This document shows positions 19,240 to 29,466 of a DNA stretch of 64,000 bases, in pieces (positions within the stretch are counted from its first letter, which is position 1; every line of letters begins with the position of its first letter). Both the position numbers and the translations under genes were made by a program. The DNA is from Prorocentrum cordatum (taxonomy: Eukaryota; Sar; Dinophyceae; Prorocentrales; Prorocentraceae), in contig CAUYUJ010015727.1 in the NCBI GenBank assembly GCA_963575745.1, positions 299,320-363,319 on the forward strand, in the 5' to 3' direction. Under the pieces are notes generated by a model. It saw only the letters and a list, made by a program, of their open reading frames with translations, was not told the DNA's origin and searched no databases.

Positions 19240-21340
19240 GAGGAGGAGAGGGCATCTTGGGAGCCTCCGCGGACTCTCTTGGGGCCTCCTGGGAGCTTCT
19301 GGGAGCCTCTTGGAGGCATCTTGGGGACCTCCTTTGACGTCTTGGGGGGCCTTTGGTGGCTTCTCGGGGGTCTCTGGCGGTCTTGGTGGGCTCCTGGCCC
19401 GTCCGACGCCGTCGGAAGCAGTTTGGAGGCCTCTTTGGGCCAACTTGAGGCCCTCTTGGGGTGCTGCAGGGCCGTCTTGGAGGCCATCTTGGGCGTCGTG
19501 GAGGCCTCTTCGTTCGTCTTGGGGCCCTCGTGGGGCCGTCTTGGCGGCCTGTTGGGACGTTCTGGAGCCATCGTGGAGGCCTCTTGGGCGATCTTGGGGC
19601 GATCTTGGGGGACTCTTGGGCCGTCTCGGGCCGTCAGTAGGCCGAAAAGAAGCAGCTGCCAAAGTCTGTCAAAAACCGAAGGCAGTTTTGGTGGGCACCG
19701 GGCCCGTCTGACGCCGTCGGAAGCAGTCTTGGGGGCCTCTCTGGGCCGACTTGGGGCCCTCTTGAGGTGCTCCAGGGCCGTCCTGGAGGCTTTCTTGGGC
19801 GTCTGAGAGGCCTCATGGGCCGTTCTGGGGCCATCTTGAAGGCCTCTTGGGCGATCTTGGGGCGATCTTTGGGGGCTCTTGGGCCGTATCGGGCAGTCGG
19901 AAGGCCGAAAAGAGGCAAGTGCCCAAATCCTTCAACAACCTAAGGCTAATACATGGGTTCGGCTTCTTCGGGCCTTCCTGAAGGCCCTCTTGGAGGCCTC
20001 TTGGGCCGTCTTGGGCCATCTTACAGCCATCTTGGGCCATCTTCGTGGGCTCCTGGCCCGTCTGACGCCGTCGGAAACCGTCTTGGGGGTCTCTCTGGGC
20101 TGACTTTGGGCCTTATTTAGGTGCTCCAGGGCCGTCTTGGAGGCCGTCTTGGGCGTATTGGAGGCCTCTCTTGGGCCGTCTTGGGGCCCTCTTGGGGCCG
20201 TCTTGGGGGCCTCTTAGGCCGTTCTGGAGCCATCGTGGAGGCCTTTTGGGCGGTCTTGGGGCGATCTTGGGGAGCTCTTGGGCCGTCGAGGGCAGTCGGA
20301 AGGCCGAAAAGCAAGCGCCCAAGTCCGTCAACAACCTAAGGATAATACATGGGTTTTGCCTCTTCGGGTGGGCAGTCTTGAGCCTCCTTGGAGGCTTCTT
20401 GGGCGGACTTGGAAGTACCTTGGACTCTGTTGGGCCGTCTTGGAGGCCATATTGTCCATCTTGGAGGCCATCTTTGACCATCTTAGCGGTCTTGAAAGCC
20501 ATCTTGAGCCGTCATGGGAATTTTTGTTGTGAGAATTGGGCGCCTTTTGGGTCCTTTCGGGTGGCCGGCAGGACGAGCCGAAGCCCCAGAGAGAGTTCTT
20601 TTGGAAAAAGAACCATGACCAAGAGCGATATGATTTAGCACGCCGGGCACCCCTGTGGCAAGCCAACAGGGGGCGGCGGATCTCATGGCCTTCGGCCCAT
20701 CCCACCACCCTGCCCAGGTTGTGAGTACGAGGCTTATTGGATGGGCGTTGGAATGTCGTCGGAGGCCTCTCGGGGGCCTCTTGGAGGCATTTTGGAGGCC
20801 TCCTGGGGCCTCTTTTCGTGCTGCTTAGGTGCCTCTTGGGGCCTCTTGGGTGCTTCTTGGGCGCCTCTTCGGGCCTCCTGGGTGCCTCTGGGGGCCTCCT
20901 GAGGGCCTCTTGGGGCGGAAGGCTCGGATGTTCGTCTCTTGGGCCCCTCTTGGGGCCGTGGTGGGGCCTTCTTGGGATGGGCGCCTCTTGGGACGTCTTG
21001 GGGTCCTGTTGGGCTGTTTTGGGCTCCTCGTGGAGGCCTCTTGCTCCGTCTTGGGGCGGTCTTGAGGGCCTCTTGGACCGTCTTGGAGCGTCGGGAAGCC
21101 AAAAAGGCGATAAAGCCAAACACCTTCAAACACCTGATGAGAATCAATGATTTGTACATCTTGGGGGGGAGGCCTCGTGGATGCCTCTTGGGGCGTCTTG
21201 AAGGCCTCTTGGGCCGTTTTGGGGCCATCTTGCGCCTCTTGGGGCGATCTCTCGGCGACTCGGGGCCCTCTTGGATCGTCTTGGGGGGCCTCTTCAGGCT
21301 CTCGTGGCCGTCTTCAGGCCCTCCTGGGCCCGACAAGTCA
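19240..21340 (+). repeat. Higher-order array of CTTGGG-type ~12-bp units
   Basis: Hundreds of bases of GGCCNTCTTGGGG-like units occur, organised in longer periods. The block CGACGCCGTCGGAAGCAGT recurs at about 19400, 19710 and 20060, and an A-rich block GGCCGAAAAG...CAACAACCTAAGG.TAATACATGGG recurs at about 19900 and 20300 with weaker relatives near 19636 and 21090. The same motif fills element A and 28490-29000. Every frame is open, so long glycine/leucine/tryptophan ORFs are artefacts. Confidence 0.85.
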
Positions 21341-21640
21341 TGCGACAAGATGCGCTGGAACCCAGGGGAATCGCGCCAAGCCCCCGCCAAATTTCGGAAT
21401 CTGGGGTCCGGGCCCGTTGGAGACTCCTCAGGAATGAGGACTGAGGCTCCAAGGATTAGGCAAGGGACCTGAGTACACGCCCACTCCGTGCGTGCCCAGA
21501 GGCACGGTGGCGGTGCTTAGGCATATGTTCGATTATGCCCACCATGGAACCGCGCATGGCCTTCTGGGCAGGCCCAGGATATTCGCTTGCAGCAGCATTG
21601 TGTTACAGATTGACTCCCGTGGTCGGGTGACGCCCTGAGG
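21341..21640. other. Unannotated spacer
   Basis: About 300 bp between two repeat arrays; I see no gene or repeat in it. Confidence 0.4.
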
Positions 21641-21695
21641 AGGAGGAAGAGGAGGAGGAGGAGGAGGAGGAGGAGCAGTGAGAGGAGGAGACGAG

Positions 21696-21777
<82 letters not shown>

Positions 21778-22151
21778 TGGAAGATGACGACAAAGATGAC
21801 GCTGACGGTGGCGGCGTGGAGGACGACGACGAACGACGGCAGCGGCGGCGGCGGCGAGGACGGCGACGGCGACACGGACAACGGCGATAGCGGCGGAGGC
21901 CGCGACAGCGACGGCGGCGGCGCGCGGCCGGACTGGGGCCAGGCGGAGCTCCCTGCAGCCCGCGACGCTTGCGGGCGCCTCGGCCGCCCCGACCGCGCGC
22001 GCGCGTCGCCGCCGCCATGTTCTTCGTCGTCATTGTCGTCGTCGTCGTCGTCGTTGCCGTTGTCGTCGTCGTCGTCGTGTCGTGTCGTCGTCGTCGTCAC
22101 AATCGTCGTCGTCCTATTCGTCCTCTCGTCGTCGACGTCGTCGTCGTCCCA

Positions 22152-22205
<54 letters not shown>

Positions 22206-22290
22206 CCAGTCGTCGTCGTCGTCCCAGTCGTCGGCTCCTGTTTGTCGTCATCTTCCTCGTCGGCGTCGTCGTCGCAGCAGTCGTCGCCAT
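21640..22290. repeat. (GAC)n then (GTC)n microsatellites in inverted arrangement
   Basis: A short GGA run is followed by a nearly pure GAC run at 21693-21778 and GC-rich sequence to 22020; the complementary GTC run then dominates 22020-22280. The two arms could fold into a long hairpin. Poly-D, poly-S and poly-V frames are spurious. Confidence 0.9.
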
Positions 22291-23365
22291 GTCGGAGTCG
22301 AGGTGGCGGTCGATCTATTTCTCATGAATGCGCTTACCTGGGGCTCTGGCTCTGCTCACCCACAGGCCGTGTCAAAAAGAATCGTCTAACACACGCTGTG
22401 TGAGCAGAGGGCACGCGTTCAAGCGGTTTTTTGGCTCCAGTCCAAAGGCAAAGGGCCAGCCACTGCCACTTTCTCTTTCCCCAGGGGGGATGGGAGCTCT
22501 TCGCAGGTGTGGGGATACCAGTAGGTGCTGATACCGCTATTCCACGGACCTCTCCCGGGGTGCGTACTGACCAGAATTTCGAGGCGAGTCCAGCGGTGGC
22601 GACGAGGGCCACCCAGGAGGCCCCCCCAAGGGGGAAAACAAGGGCAGGGTAGCGGCATAGGTGCCTCTTCCTCCTCTGAAGGTGTGCCCGCGAGGCCCAG
22701 AAAATGTACCGAACATCGGGGTGCCCCGCCTGCCCCATCGGAGGCGGCGGCCGCTCTCCTCGGACGCGGCCCTGGCCGAGGCACGGCGGAGCCTCTCCGA
22801 GGGGGCGGCGGCCTCCCTGCGCCCTTGTCGGCCGGAGGCACGGCGGGCCTGCCCACACGCCCTTCACGGGGCCCGTTCCGATGCGGTCGGCTCGATGCCG
22901 AGCTCGCTCTGCTGTCCCAGTCAACCTGTTACCGCACCACAGCCAGAAGGGTAGAGATGTGAAGCAAGGATCGCCCCAGCACGACCACACCTCGGAGACC
23001 CAAAAAAGCCTCAAATCGGGTAGCCGGCCGTGCGGTCTCCCAGGGACGGGCTCGCTTCGGTTCGACGTCTCCATGTTTTCCGGCGGTCCGAGGCGGCCCG
23101 ATGCCTGCAGGGCGCAGGTGTGCGCATCGTGGTGTGCAGCCAGTCCGATCCGAACTCGATCCCCTGCCGATGTGGCCCGATCCGACTCATGTTCCGATTC
23201 GACCCGCTTTCCCAGTTCGAGATTGGGTGTGCTTGCCGTCGGCCAAGTGAGACACAATCAAGGGCAGCAGCGTGGAATGGGGATTCCCCGCTGCAATGTC
23301 CTGACGGAGAACCGCGGGGTACACCTGGAAGCCGCGAGCAGGACATGCACCTCCACGCCCAAATC
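22290..23365. other. Unannotated, GC-rich sequence
   Basis: More than 1 kb with open but unrecognisable frames on both strands. No protein motif, RNA gene or repeat was noticed. Confidence 0.4.
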
Positions 23366-24174
23366 CTCCGACATCCTCCTCCTCCTCCTCCTCCTCCTCC
23401 TCCTCATCCTCCTCGTCCTCATCCTTCCCATTTTGCTGATGGGGTGCTGCCACCGCCTCCTGCGCCCCCCGCCTCCACTGTGTCTTCCTCATCATCGGCC
23501 TCCTCCTCCTCCTCCTCATCCTCCTCATGGTTCCTGGCCCTCCACCTTCCCATCACGCCATTGGTCGTCCTCCACCAGCGGCACCTGCTCCTGCACCTCC
23601 AGTAGCACCCCCACCCATGCATCACACTACCTATCGTCCTCCTCCTCCTCCTCCTGGCCAGCCTGCCCGCCCTCCTCCTCCTCCTCCTCCTCCTCCTCCT
23701 CCTCCCTTTCCTCCTCGTCCTCCTCCTCCTCCTCCTCCTCCTCCTCCTCCTCCTCGTCCCCCTGCTCCTGCACCACATCATCCTCCTCCTTCGCATGCTG
23801 CCTGTCCTCCTTTCCGCCTCCTCCTCCTCCTCCTCCCTCCTCCTCCTCCTCCTCCTCCTCCTCCTCCCCCTCCTCCTCCTCCTTTTCGTTTTCACGGCCC
23901 CCCTCCCCCGCCCACATCGTTCTCATCTGCCCCTCCTCCTCGTCCTCCTCCCCCCCTCCTCCTCCTCCTCCTCCTCCTCCTCCTCCTCCTCATGGTTCCT
24001 GGCCCCCATCTTCCCATCGCGCCATTGGTCGTCCTCCACCAGTGGCACCTGCTCCTGTACCTCCTCTAACACCACCACCCATGCATCCCCCTACCCATCG
24101 TCCTCCTTATCCTCCTGGCCAGCCTGCCCGCCCTCTTCCTCCTCCTCCTCCTCCTCCTCTTCCTCCTCCTCCCT
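23365..24174. repeat. CTC microsatellite containing a duplicated ~115-bp segment
   Basis: CCT/CTC runs are interrupted by two similar inserts at 23525-23640 and 23990-24105 (CATGGTTCCTGGCCC...CCATTGGTCGTCCTCCACCAG). One frame reads proline-rich through both, but base composition rather than coding explains it. Confidence 0.8.
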
Positions 24175-24196
24175 TCCGTGGCCATTTTGGCTCAAG
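24175..24196 (+). other. Relic dinoflagellate spliced-leader sequence
   Basis: It matches the canonical 22-nt dinoflagellate spliced leader at 21 positions, including the unbroken 3' part GCCATTTTGGCTCAAG. The one difference is A to G at leader position 6 (24180); position 1 is T, allowed by the degenerate first base. Full-length leader DNA joined to downstream coding-like sequence is the known signature of trans-spliced mRNA that was reverse-transcribed and reinserted. Confidence 0.85.
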
Positions 24197-24800
24197 ACGT
24201 TTGCATGTGAGGGTTCCGTGCCCTTGTGGTGCCAAAGTGGAAGCTGCTAGTCCGCAGCAGTGCCAGGGCGCTTACGCTCGACAGTTTCTTGACAGCACCC
24301 CACGGGCTCTCTGGCGGCCCAACTTCCTACCCACGGCGCAGCCATGGTGCCGAGCCCGTGGAACCCCGAGGCCAAAGCTGGTTGGATAAGCTGCACAAAG
24401 GTGTATGTTTCAAGCAGGTTGTGCCCGCAGATGCCTCAAGTCGCAGCACCAAGCGCAAGCCTCCTGGTGGTGAGCCGTCTTCAGCAGTCATGGCCAAGCT
24501 GGACAAGCGCTTACAGTCCCTCGAGGCCGAGAAACAGCGATTACGAGCGCAACAAGATGGCGGCCCTGCCGCCAATGAGTCTTCTGAGTCCGACGAGCTA
24601 CGCGAAGAGATTGATGGTCTGGTCAAGCATGTGCAGTGGCTGGAATCAATCAAGTTACCTTGGGCGGCACAGTCGCTTCAAGTTGCTCGTAACCAGCTTG
24701 AGGCATCGCGTCGCAAACTATATGAGAATAAGCCCTTTACCAGCAAAGCTTACGGCGCTTTCGAGCCTTCCCGCCCCGCTGAGCGGCGCGACACGCGATC
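24197..24800 (+). pseudogene. Retroposed 5' fragment of a LINE-like or unknown transcript
   Basis: Sequence directly after the relic leader encodes a short CPCGAK motif in one frame. In another frame it encodes KGVCFKQVVPADAS followed by a charged coiled coil: AKLDKRLQSLEAEKQRLRAQ from ATG 24490, then ELREEIDGLVKHVQWLES. Such coiled coils precede the endonuclease domain in dinoflagellate LINEs (from memory). The recognisable part ends near 24800 where a GGA microsatellite begins; the frame formally stays open to 25464 only because of that microsatellite. No EN or RT domain follows, so it is a truncated copy. Confidence 0.55.
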
Positions 24801-24804
24801 CGCT

Positions 24805-25195
24805 CGCAGGGGGGTGGGGGGGAGGAGGGGGAGGGGGAGGGGAGGAGGAGGAGGAGGAGGAGGAGGAGGAGAGGAGGAGGAGGAGGAGGAGGAGGAGGAG
24901 GAGGAGGAGGGAGGAGGAGGAGGAGGAGGGAGGAGGAGAGGAGGAGGAGGAGGATGGAGGAGGGAGAGGAGGAGGAGGAGGAGGAGGAGGAGGAGGAAGA
25001 GGAAGAGGAAGAGGAAGACGAAGAGGAAGACGAAGGCGAAGACGAAGACGAAGACGAAGACGAAGACGAAGACGAAGAAGAAGAAGAAGAAGAAGCAGAA
25101 GAAGCAGAAGAAGCAGAAGAAGAAGAAGAAGAAGAATAAGAATAATAAGAAGAAGAAGAAGAAGAAGAGGAGGAGGAGGAGGAGCGTGGAAAGGG
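24805..25195. repeat. GGA to GAAGAC to AAG microsatellite gradient
   Basis: The unit changes along the array from GGA (24805-24990) through GAAGAGGAA and GAAGAC (25000-25075) to GAA/AAG with AAT variants (25075-25165). Confidence 0.9.
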
Positions 25196-25600
25196 TCGCG
25201 TGTCCCTGGCGGACCCTCTGGAAGGACAGCCCCCCCCGCCGCGACGCACGGCCCGAGGTCCGCCCCCGCCGCCGCGCCGCAGAGGCCCGGCCCAGCCCAG
25301 CCGCTGCCACCGGCCTGGCGTCGCGGCGCCGGCCCGAGTCTGAGCCCGTTTTTCGTCAGATGCGGGTGAGTTATGGCTTGCATGGCGTTCGCCCACCCCC
25401 TCCCCCCCCCCCTCGCCCTTCTTCAATCGCGTTCGAGCGTGCAAGTGCCTTTCGGCTTGCGTGATTTCCGCACGCCAAATCGTTTGTGGCCTGCTTCAGG
25501 TTCAGCCCGCCCCCCCCCGGTCCATGCAAGCAATCTTGCCAGAGTCTGAAAAAACAAGCTCAATCTCCCAGATCCCCTCGTTTCCCAGACCTCGCGCTGT
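25196..25600. other. Unannotated GC-rich spacer
   Basis: No gene or repeat recognised. Confidence 0.4.
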
Positions 25601-25770
25601 GAAAAGGTCACGACGGGAGGTTTTTCACTATTTTCGGCCTCCAGGGGCCCTTCCTGGGCATCGGGGCCGTCAAGAAACGACTCGGGATGAAGAACTGGTC
25701 CCCGGGAAGCCTAGGGGCCCAGACTTCTGGGGGTCGACGTCGCGAAAAATCACGACGTCGGGGGTCTGGG
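25601..25770 (-). repeat. Dispersed repeat G, near full-length (reverse)
   Basis: In + orientation it reads TCACGACGGGAGGTTTTTCAC, TTTCGGCCTCCAGGGGCCC, GTCAAGAAACGACTCGGGAT, GGGGGTCGACGTCGCGAAA and ACGACGTCGGGGGTCTGGG. This ~170-bp copy is a good reference for the family. Confidence 0.85.
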
Positions 25771-26020
25771 TTCGCTAGGGGAGGAGCGACACCGTAGCCT
25801 TCTGGGCCAGGCTGGCGTGGCCGTCCCTCGGCGGGCTTCCTCTCAGCTGGCCGCTCGCGGCGTTCGCGGCGCTGCATGTCCTCCCCGCGCTCCACGCCTT
25901 CGCGACACTCGCAGCGCCAGAGGCTGAACAAGCCGCGGCCGCCCCTTGCCGTGGTGGCCGTTCTGCCCCCCCTCGTCCTCTCGTCGCCGCCGCCGCCGTG
26001 GCCGTCCGCCCGCGGCGTTC
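25771..26020. other. Unannotated spacer
   Basis: GC-rich; nothing recognised. Confidence 0.4.
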
Positions 26021-26400
26021 CCAGACCCCCTGGCGTCATGATTTGTTCCTGACGTGGACCCCTATAGAGGTTTCGACCTATTTCCCGGGACCGGTTTTTC
26101 ATCCTGAGTCGTTTTTGTTTCTAAATCCCCTAGATTGGGGTCCGAGTAGACGGGGTCGGAGGATCGCGCCGTCTCGGCGATGCATCGGCGATGCGGCTCG
26201 ATACGGAGCCCGACTTTCTCCACGCTGGAGTCGCCGATGCATCGCCGATTTATCGCCGATGTATCGGCGCTGTGGTGCGATCCTCTGACCCCATCTACTC
26301 CGACCCCATCTATGAGGCCTTCATTTTGACGGCCCCGACGCCTGGGAAGGGCCCCCGGAGGCCGAACATTGCGAAGAACTGCCCGTCGTGATTTTTCCCA
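26021..26400 (+). repeat. Dispersed repeat G (forward), interrupted by MITE C
   Basis: The left part 26021-26128 reads from CCAGACCCCCTGGCGTCATG to TTTTTCATCCTGAGTCGTTTTTG. The right part 26319-26400 resumes TTTTGACGGCCCCGACGCC and ends CCCGTCGTGATTTTTCCCA. The interruption is exactly the inverted-repeat element listed next. Confidence 0.8.
26129..26318. mobile_element. MITE family C, copy 1 (about 190 bp), nested in repeat G
   Basis: Inverted ends CCTAGATTGGGGTCCGAG...GGGGTCGGAGGATCGCGCCG and CGATCCTCTGACCCCATCTACTCCGACCCCATCTA pair for about 50 bp. The interior repeats CGATGCATCGGCGATG-type units in both orientations. TTTTTG and ATTTTG flank the insertion, a possible target duplication. 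Copy 2 is at 31779-31994. Confidence 0.85.
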
Positions 26401-26845
26401 TGGCGCGAGGTGGTCTGGTCCGCCCGAAAAAATTGCACGGTATGCCCAAAAGCCCCGGGTGGCGGGCGAGGGTCCCATAGGTCGTGGGTCTGGTATGTGC
26501 ACGAGTCCCTCCCTGGGGCGTGGCTTTGTTTGTGTGCTAAGAGTGACCCCGGGCGCTGGAATCTGATTGTAGGGAGTAATAATAACTACACAAAGCAAAA
26601 ACACACACACTGTGTGTGTGTGTTGCTTGTTTTTTTTGTGTTGTGTGTGGCACACAGCGAGGCCTCGAGGAGCGGGGCTCCCCCGCGCAGCGAGGCCGAG
26701 CAGCCCCTGCGGCGCGCCCGCGGCGGCGCTGTCGCCGCGGGGCCAGCCCTCCGCGGCCGCCCTGCGGGAGCAGACGTGGCCCGCCGACCGCAGGCCCCCC
26801 CCCCTCGGGGGGGGGGGCGGGGCTGCTCCCCTCGAGGCGGAGTCG
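26401..26845. other. Unannotated spacer with a short AC/TG repeat
   Basis: An ACACACAC..TGTGTGTG inverted microsatellite lies at about 26600-26622. The rest is GC-rich with no recognised gene. Confidence 0.45.
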
Positions 26846-26938
26846 GGGTTGTGCCTCCCCAGCCCCCCTCGAGCAGGGAGAAGATCGCGACGGGAGGTTT
26901 CTCGCAAGTTTCGGCCCCTGGGGGGGCCCTCACTGCCC

Positions 26939-27190
26939 TGACTCCAGATCCGCCCTACTTGGGCTTTTTTCTACCTTCAAATTGCGTCGGGAATCTACCT
27001 AGAAGGAGCCGAAAGAGTAGGGCGGAGATTGCTGCACCCAACATAAAATGGGGCGAAAATCCACAGAAGTAGGGCGGAAACAACAACAGAAAAGTAGGGC
27101 GGAACTTGGCATCAGCGGGGCTTGAAAAGTAAGGCGGAAATTCCAAGCCCTACTTACGAATTTCCCCAAAGTAGGGCGGATCCGGAGTCA
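26939..27190. mobile_element. Inverted-repeat element D, copy 1 (252 bp)
   Basis: The ends TGACTCCAGATCCGCCCTAC and (inverse of right end) TGACTCCGGATCCGCCCTAC match over ~22 bp. Internally GTAGGGCGGA recurs several times. Copies 2 and 3 follow at 27284-27536 and 27630-27870. Confidence 0.85.
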
Positions 27191-27283
27191 GGGTTGTGCC
27201 TCCCCAGCCCCCCTCGAGCAGGGAAAAGATCGCGACGGGAGGTTTCTCGCAAGTTTCGGCCCCTGGGGGGGCCCTCACTGCCC

Positions 27284-27536
27284 TGACTCCAGATCCGCCC
27301 TACTTTTTGGCTTTTTTCTACCTTAAAGTTGCGTCGGGAATCCACCTAGAAGGAGCCGAAAGAGTAGGGCGGAGATTGCTGCACCCAACATAAAACGGGG
27401 CGAACATCCACAGAAGTAGGGCGGAAACAACAACAGAAAAGTAGGGCGGAAATTGGCATCAGCGGGGCTTGAAAAGTAAGGCGGAAATCCAAGCCCTACT
27501 TACGAATTTCCCCAAAGTAGGGCGGATCCGGAGTCA
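27284..27536. mobile_element. Inverted-repeat element D, copy 2 (253 bp)
   Basis: Same ends and interior as copy 1 with a handful of substitutions. Confidence 0.85.
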
Positions 27537-27629
27537 GGGTTGTCGCTCCCCAGCCCCCCTCGAGCAGGGAGAAGATCGCGACGGGAGGTTTCTCGCAAGT
27601 TTCGGCCCCTGGGGGGGCCCTCATTGCCC

Positions 27630-27870
27630 TGACTCCAGATCCGCCCTACTTGGGCTTTTTTCTACCTTAAAGTTGCGTCGGGAATCCACCTAGAAGGAGC
27701 CGAAAAAGTAGGGCGGAGATTGCTGCACCCAACATAAAATGGGGCGAAAATCCACAGAAACAGCAACTGAAAAGTAGGGCGGAAATTGGCATCAGCGGGG
27801 CTTGAAAAGCAAGGCGGAAATTTCAAGCCCTACTTACGAATTTCCCCAAAGTAGGGCGGATCCGGAGTCA
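27630..27870. mobile_element. Inverted-repeat element D, copy 3 (241 bp, small internal deletion)
   Basis: Same ends; lacks about 12 bp around one of the internal GTAGGGCGGA motifs. Confidence 0.85.
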
Positions 27871-27904
27871 GGGAGCGGGACTGTCCCTCCCCAGCCCCCC
27901 TCGA

Positions 27905-28080
27905 GCAGGGAAAAGATCGCGACGGGAGGTTTCTCACACAAGTTTCGGCCTCTGTGGGGGCCCTCACTGGGCCTCAGGAGCGTCAAGCATCGACTCGGGA
28001 TGAAGAGCCGGCCCCGGGGAATGGGCGGAAACCTTTGGGGGTGGACGTCATGAACACAATCGTGACGTCGGGGGTCCAGG
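27905..28080 (-). repeat. Dispersed repeat G, near full-length (reverse)
   Basis: It reads AAAGATCGCGACGGGAGG, TTTCGGCCTCTGTGGGGGCC, GTCAAGCATCGACTCGGGAT, GGGGGTGGACGTCATGAAC and CGTGACGTCGGGGGTCCAGG. Confidence 0.85.
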
Positions 28081-28206
28081 TCTCCTCCCCCTCGCCGTTT
28101 CCCCCCTTCCCTCTGCCAGGTCGGGGCGGGCGGGCCGCGTGTCCTCATCGGGGAGGAGTTGCTTGCTGTGAGCACCGAAAGAATCCTCTGGCGCGTAGCA
28201 ATCGTT

Positions 28207-28300
28207 GCCTTGAGTCGGGCATGTCCGTGGACAGGAGGGATATCCAAGAATGGAAAAAATACAATAGTCTGGGGACGACTTTTCGATTATTTGTTGGCTA
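28207..28300. repeat. Left half of foldback element H
   Basis: AGTCGGGCATGTCCGTGGAC...AGTCTGGGGACGACTTTTCGA resembles the left arm and loop of the copy at 50394; the right arm is missing. Confidence 0.6.
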
Positions 28301-28489
28301 TGGTTGAGTATTCTGGCAATTTTTGTAATTGAATCGTTTCGCTCATTCCGCCGGCCCAAATTGCCTCGCCGCTGTCGTTTGTCAGGGTGTTGTTGTCAAT
28401 GCGGTGCGGTTGGGTGGCTGCCGTTTTTCGGAGGCGGCGGGTGGCGGGTCAGAGGCATCAGGGATGTTGGCTGGGCACTCGTGGTTGGC

Positions 28490-29000
28490 CTCTCAGGGTC
28501 CTTTGAGGAGGCAGTTTTGAGGCCTCTTGGGGGCCGTGTTGGGGCCTCGTAGGGGGCCTCTTGGGGCTTCTTGGGGTGCCTCTTGGGGGCCCCTTGGAGC
28601 TGTTGGGGGCCTCTTGGGGCCTCCTGGGGGCCTCTTGGGGCTGAAGGCTGGACTTTTCGGTTCCTGGTCCCCTTCTTGGGCTCCTCTTGGGGCTGTTTGG
28701 GGGCTCTCTTGGGCCATCTTGGGCGCCTCTTGGGCTGTCTTGGGGCCATCTTGGGCCGTCTTGGGGCCCTCTTGGAGGCATCGTGGACCGTCTTGGGGCG
28801 GTCTTGGAAGCCTCTTGGGCCGTCTTGGAGCACCGGTAAGCCGAAAAGGCGAGAACTCCAAAAACCATCAGAAACTTACGGAGGCCTCTTGGGGTGTCTT
28901 GAAGGCGCTGTGGGCTGTCTGGAGGCAATATCTGACGTCTTGGATCGCTCTTGGACCGTCTCGGACCATGTTGAGCTCTCTTGGAGGCCACTTGAAGCGC
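28490..29000 (+). repeat. CTTGGG-type array, second locus
   Basis: Same ~12-bp GGCCGTCTTGGGG units as at 19.2-21.3 kb, with one A-rich block (GTAAGCCGAAAAGGCGAGAAC, about 28815-28880). No gene. Confidence 0.85.
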
Positions 29001-29466
29001 TCCTGAAGCGCTCTTGGGAGCCTGCTGGGACCTGGCCGTGACCTTCCCGGGACCTGCCCGGGCCCTGTCCGGGATCTTGCCGGGCCCTTACCGGAAGTTG
29101 TAGGGGTATTTTTCGTCCGGGGACCCCCAGGGGCGGCCCCGCGCGCGCGAATTAGAAATATTGTTAACCAGTTAACCGAGAGCTTAAAACGCTCTTGGCC
29201 CGTTTGGCCGGCGAATTCTTCCAAAACCCGCCTGCAGGAGGATATACCCGACCGAATCGTGACCCGCCGCCCCCCCCTGGGCAACGGTAGCGATCGTGCG
29301 TGGGGGAGGATGGGGTAGGCCACCCGACTCATGTTGGTGGTCGCGCGCAGCGCCGTGGCGCTCGCAGCGCACTCCCCCGCCCCGACGTGCCACACCCCCC
29401 CTGGCGTTGCCTTTGCCCGGAGCCTCCCCCCCCCCCCCTTGCCCAGGGTAACGAGCATCATTTTGA
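29001..29466. other. Unannotated spacer
   Basis: No recognised gene or repeat; a short GGGACCTGCCCGGGCC-like repetition lies at about 29020-29090. Confidence 0.4.

Larger units (their letters stand above)
26846..27905 (+). repeat. Tandem ~345-bp composite unit, three copies plus a partial fourth
   Basis: Units start at 26846, 27191, 27537 and 27871. Each consists of a ~93-bp spacer made of the head of dispersed repeat G (AAGATCGCGACGGGAGGTTTC...TTTCGGCC...GGGGCCCTCA) plus one inverted-repeat element D. The last spacer runs on into a full repeat G, which shows where the spacer came from. Confidence 0.9.

Noticed and set aside
19075-21472. Several 150-260-codon ORFs rich in Gly, Leu, Trp, Ser or Pro, Arg
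   Set aside because: Every frame is open in the CTTGGG array because its units lack stops; no recognisable domain.
22704-24389. 561-codon + strand ORF
   Set aside because: Most of its length is CTC microsatellite read as Ser/Pro; it spans the relic spliced leader and unrelated flanking sequence.
24800-25464. C-terminal half of the ORF starting near 24226
   Set aside because: Beyond about 24800 it translates a GGA/AAG microsatellite (poly-E/K/R); only the coiled-coil part before it is kept.
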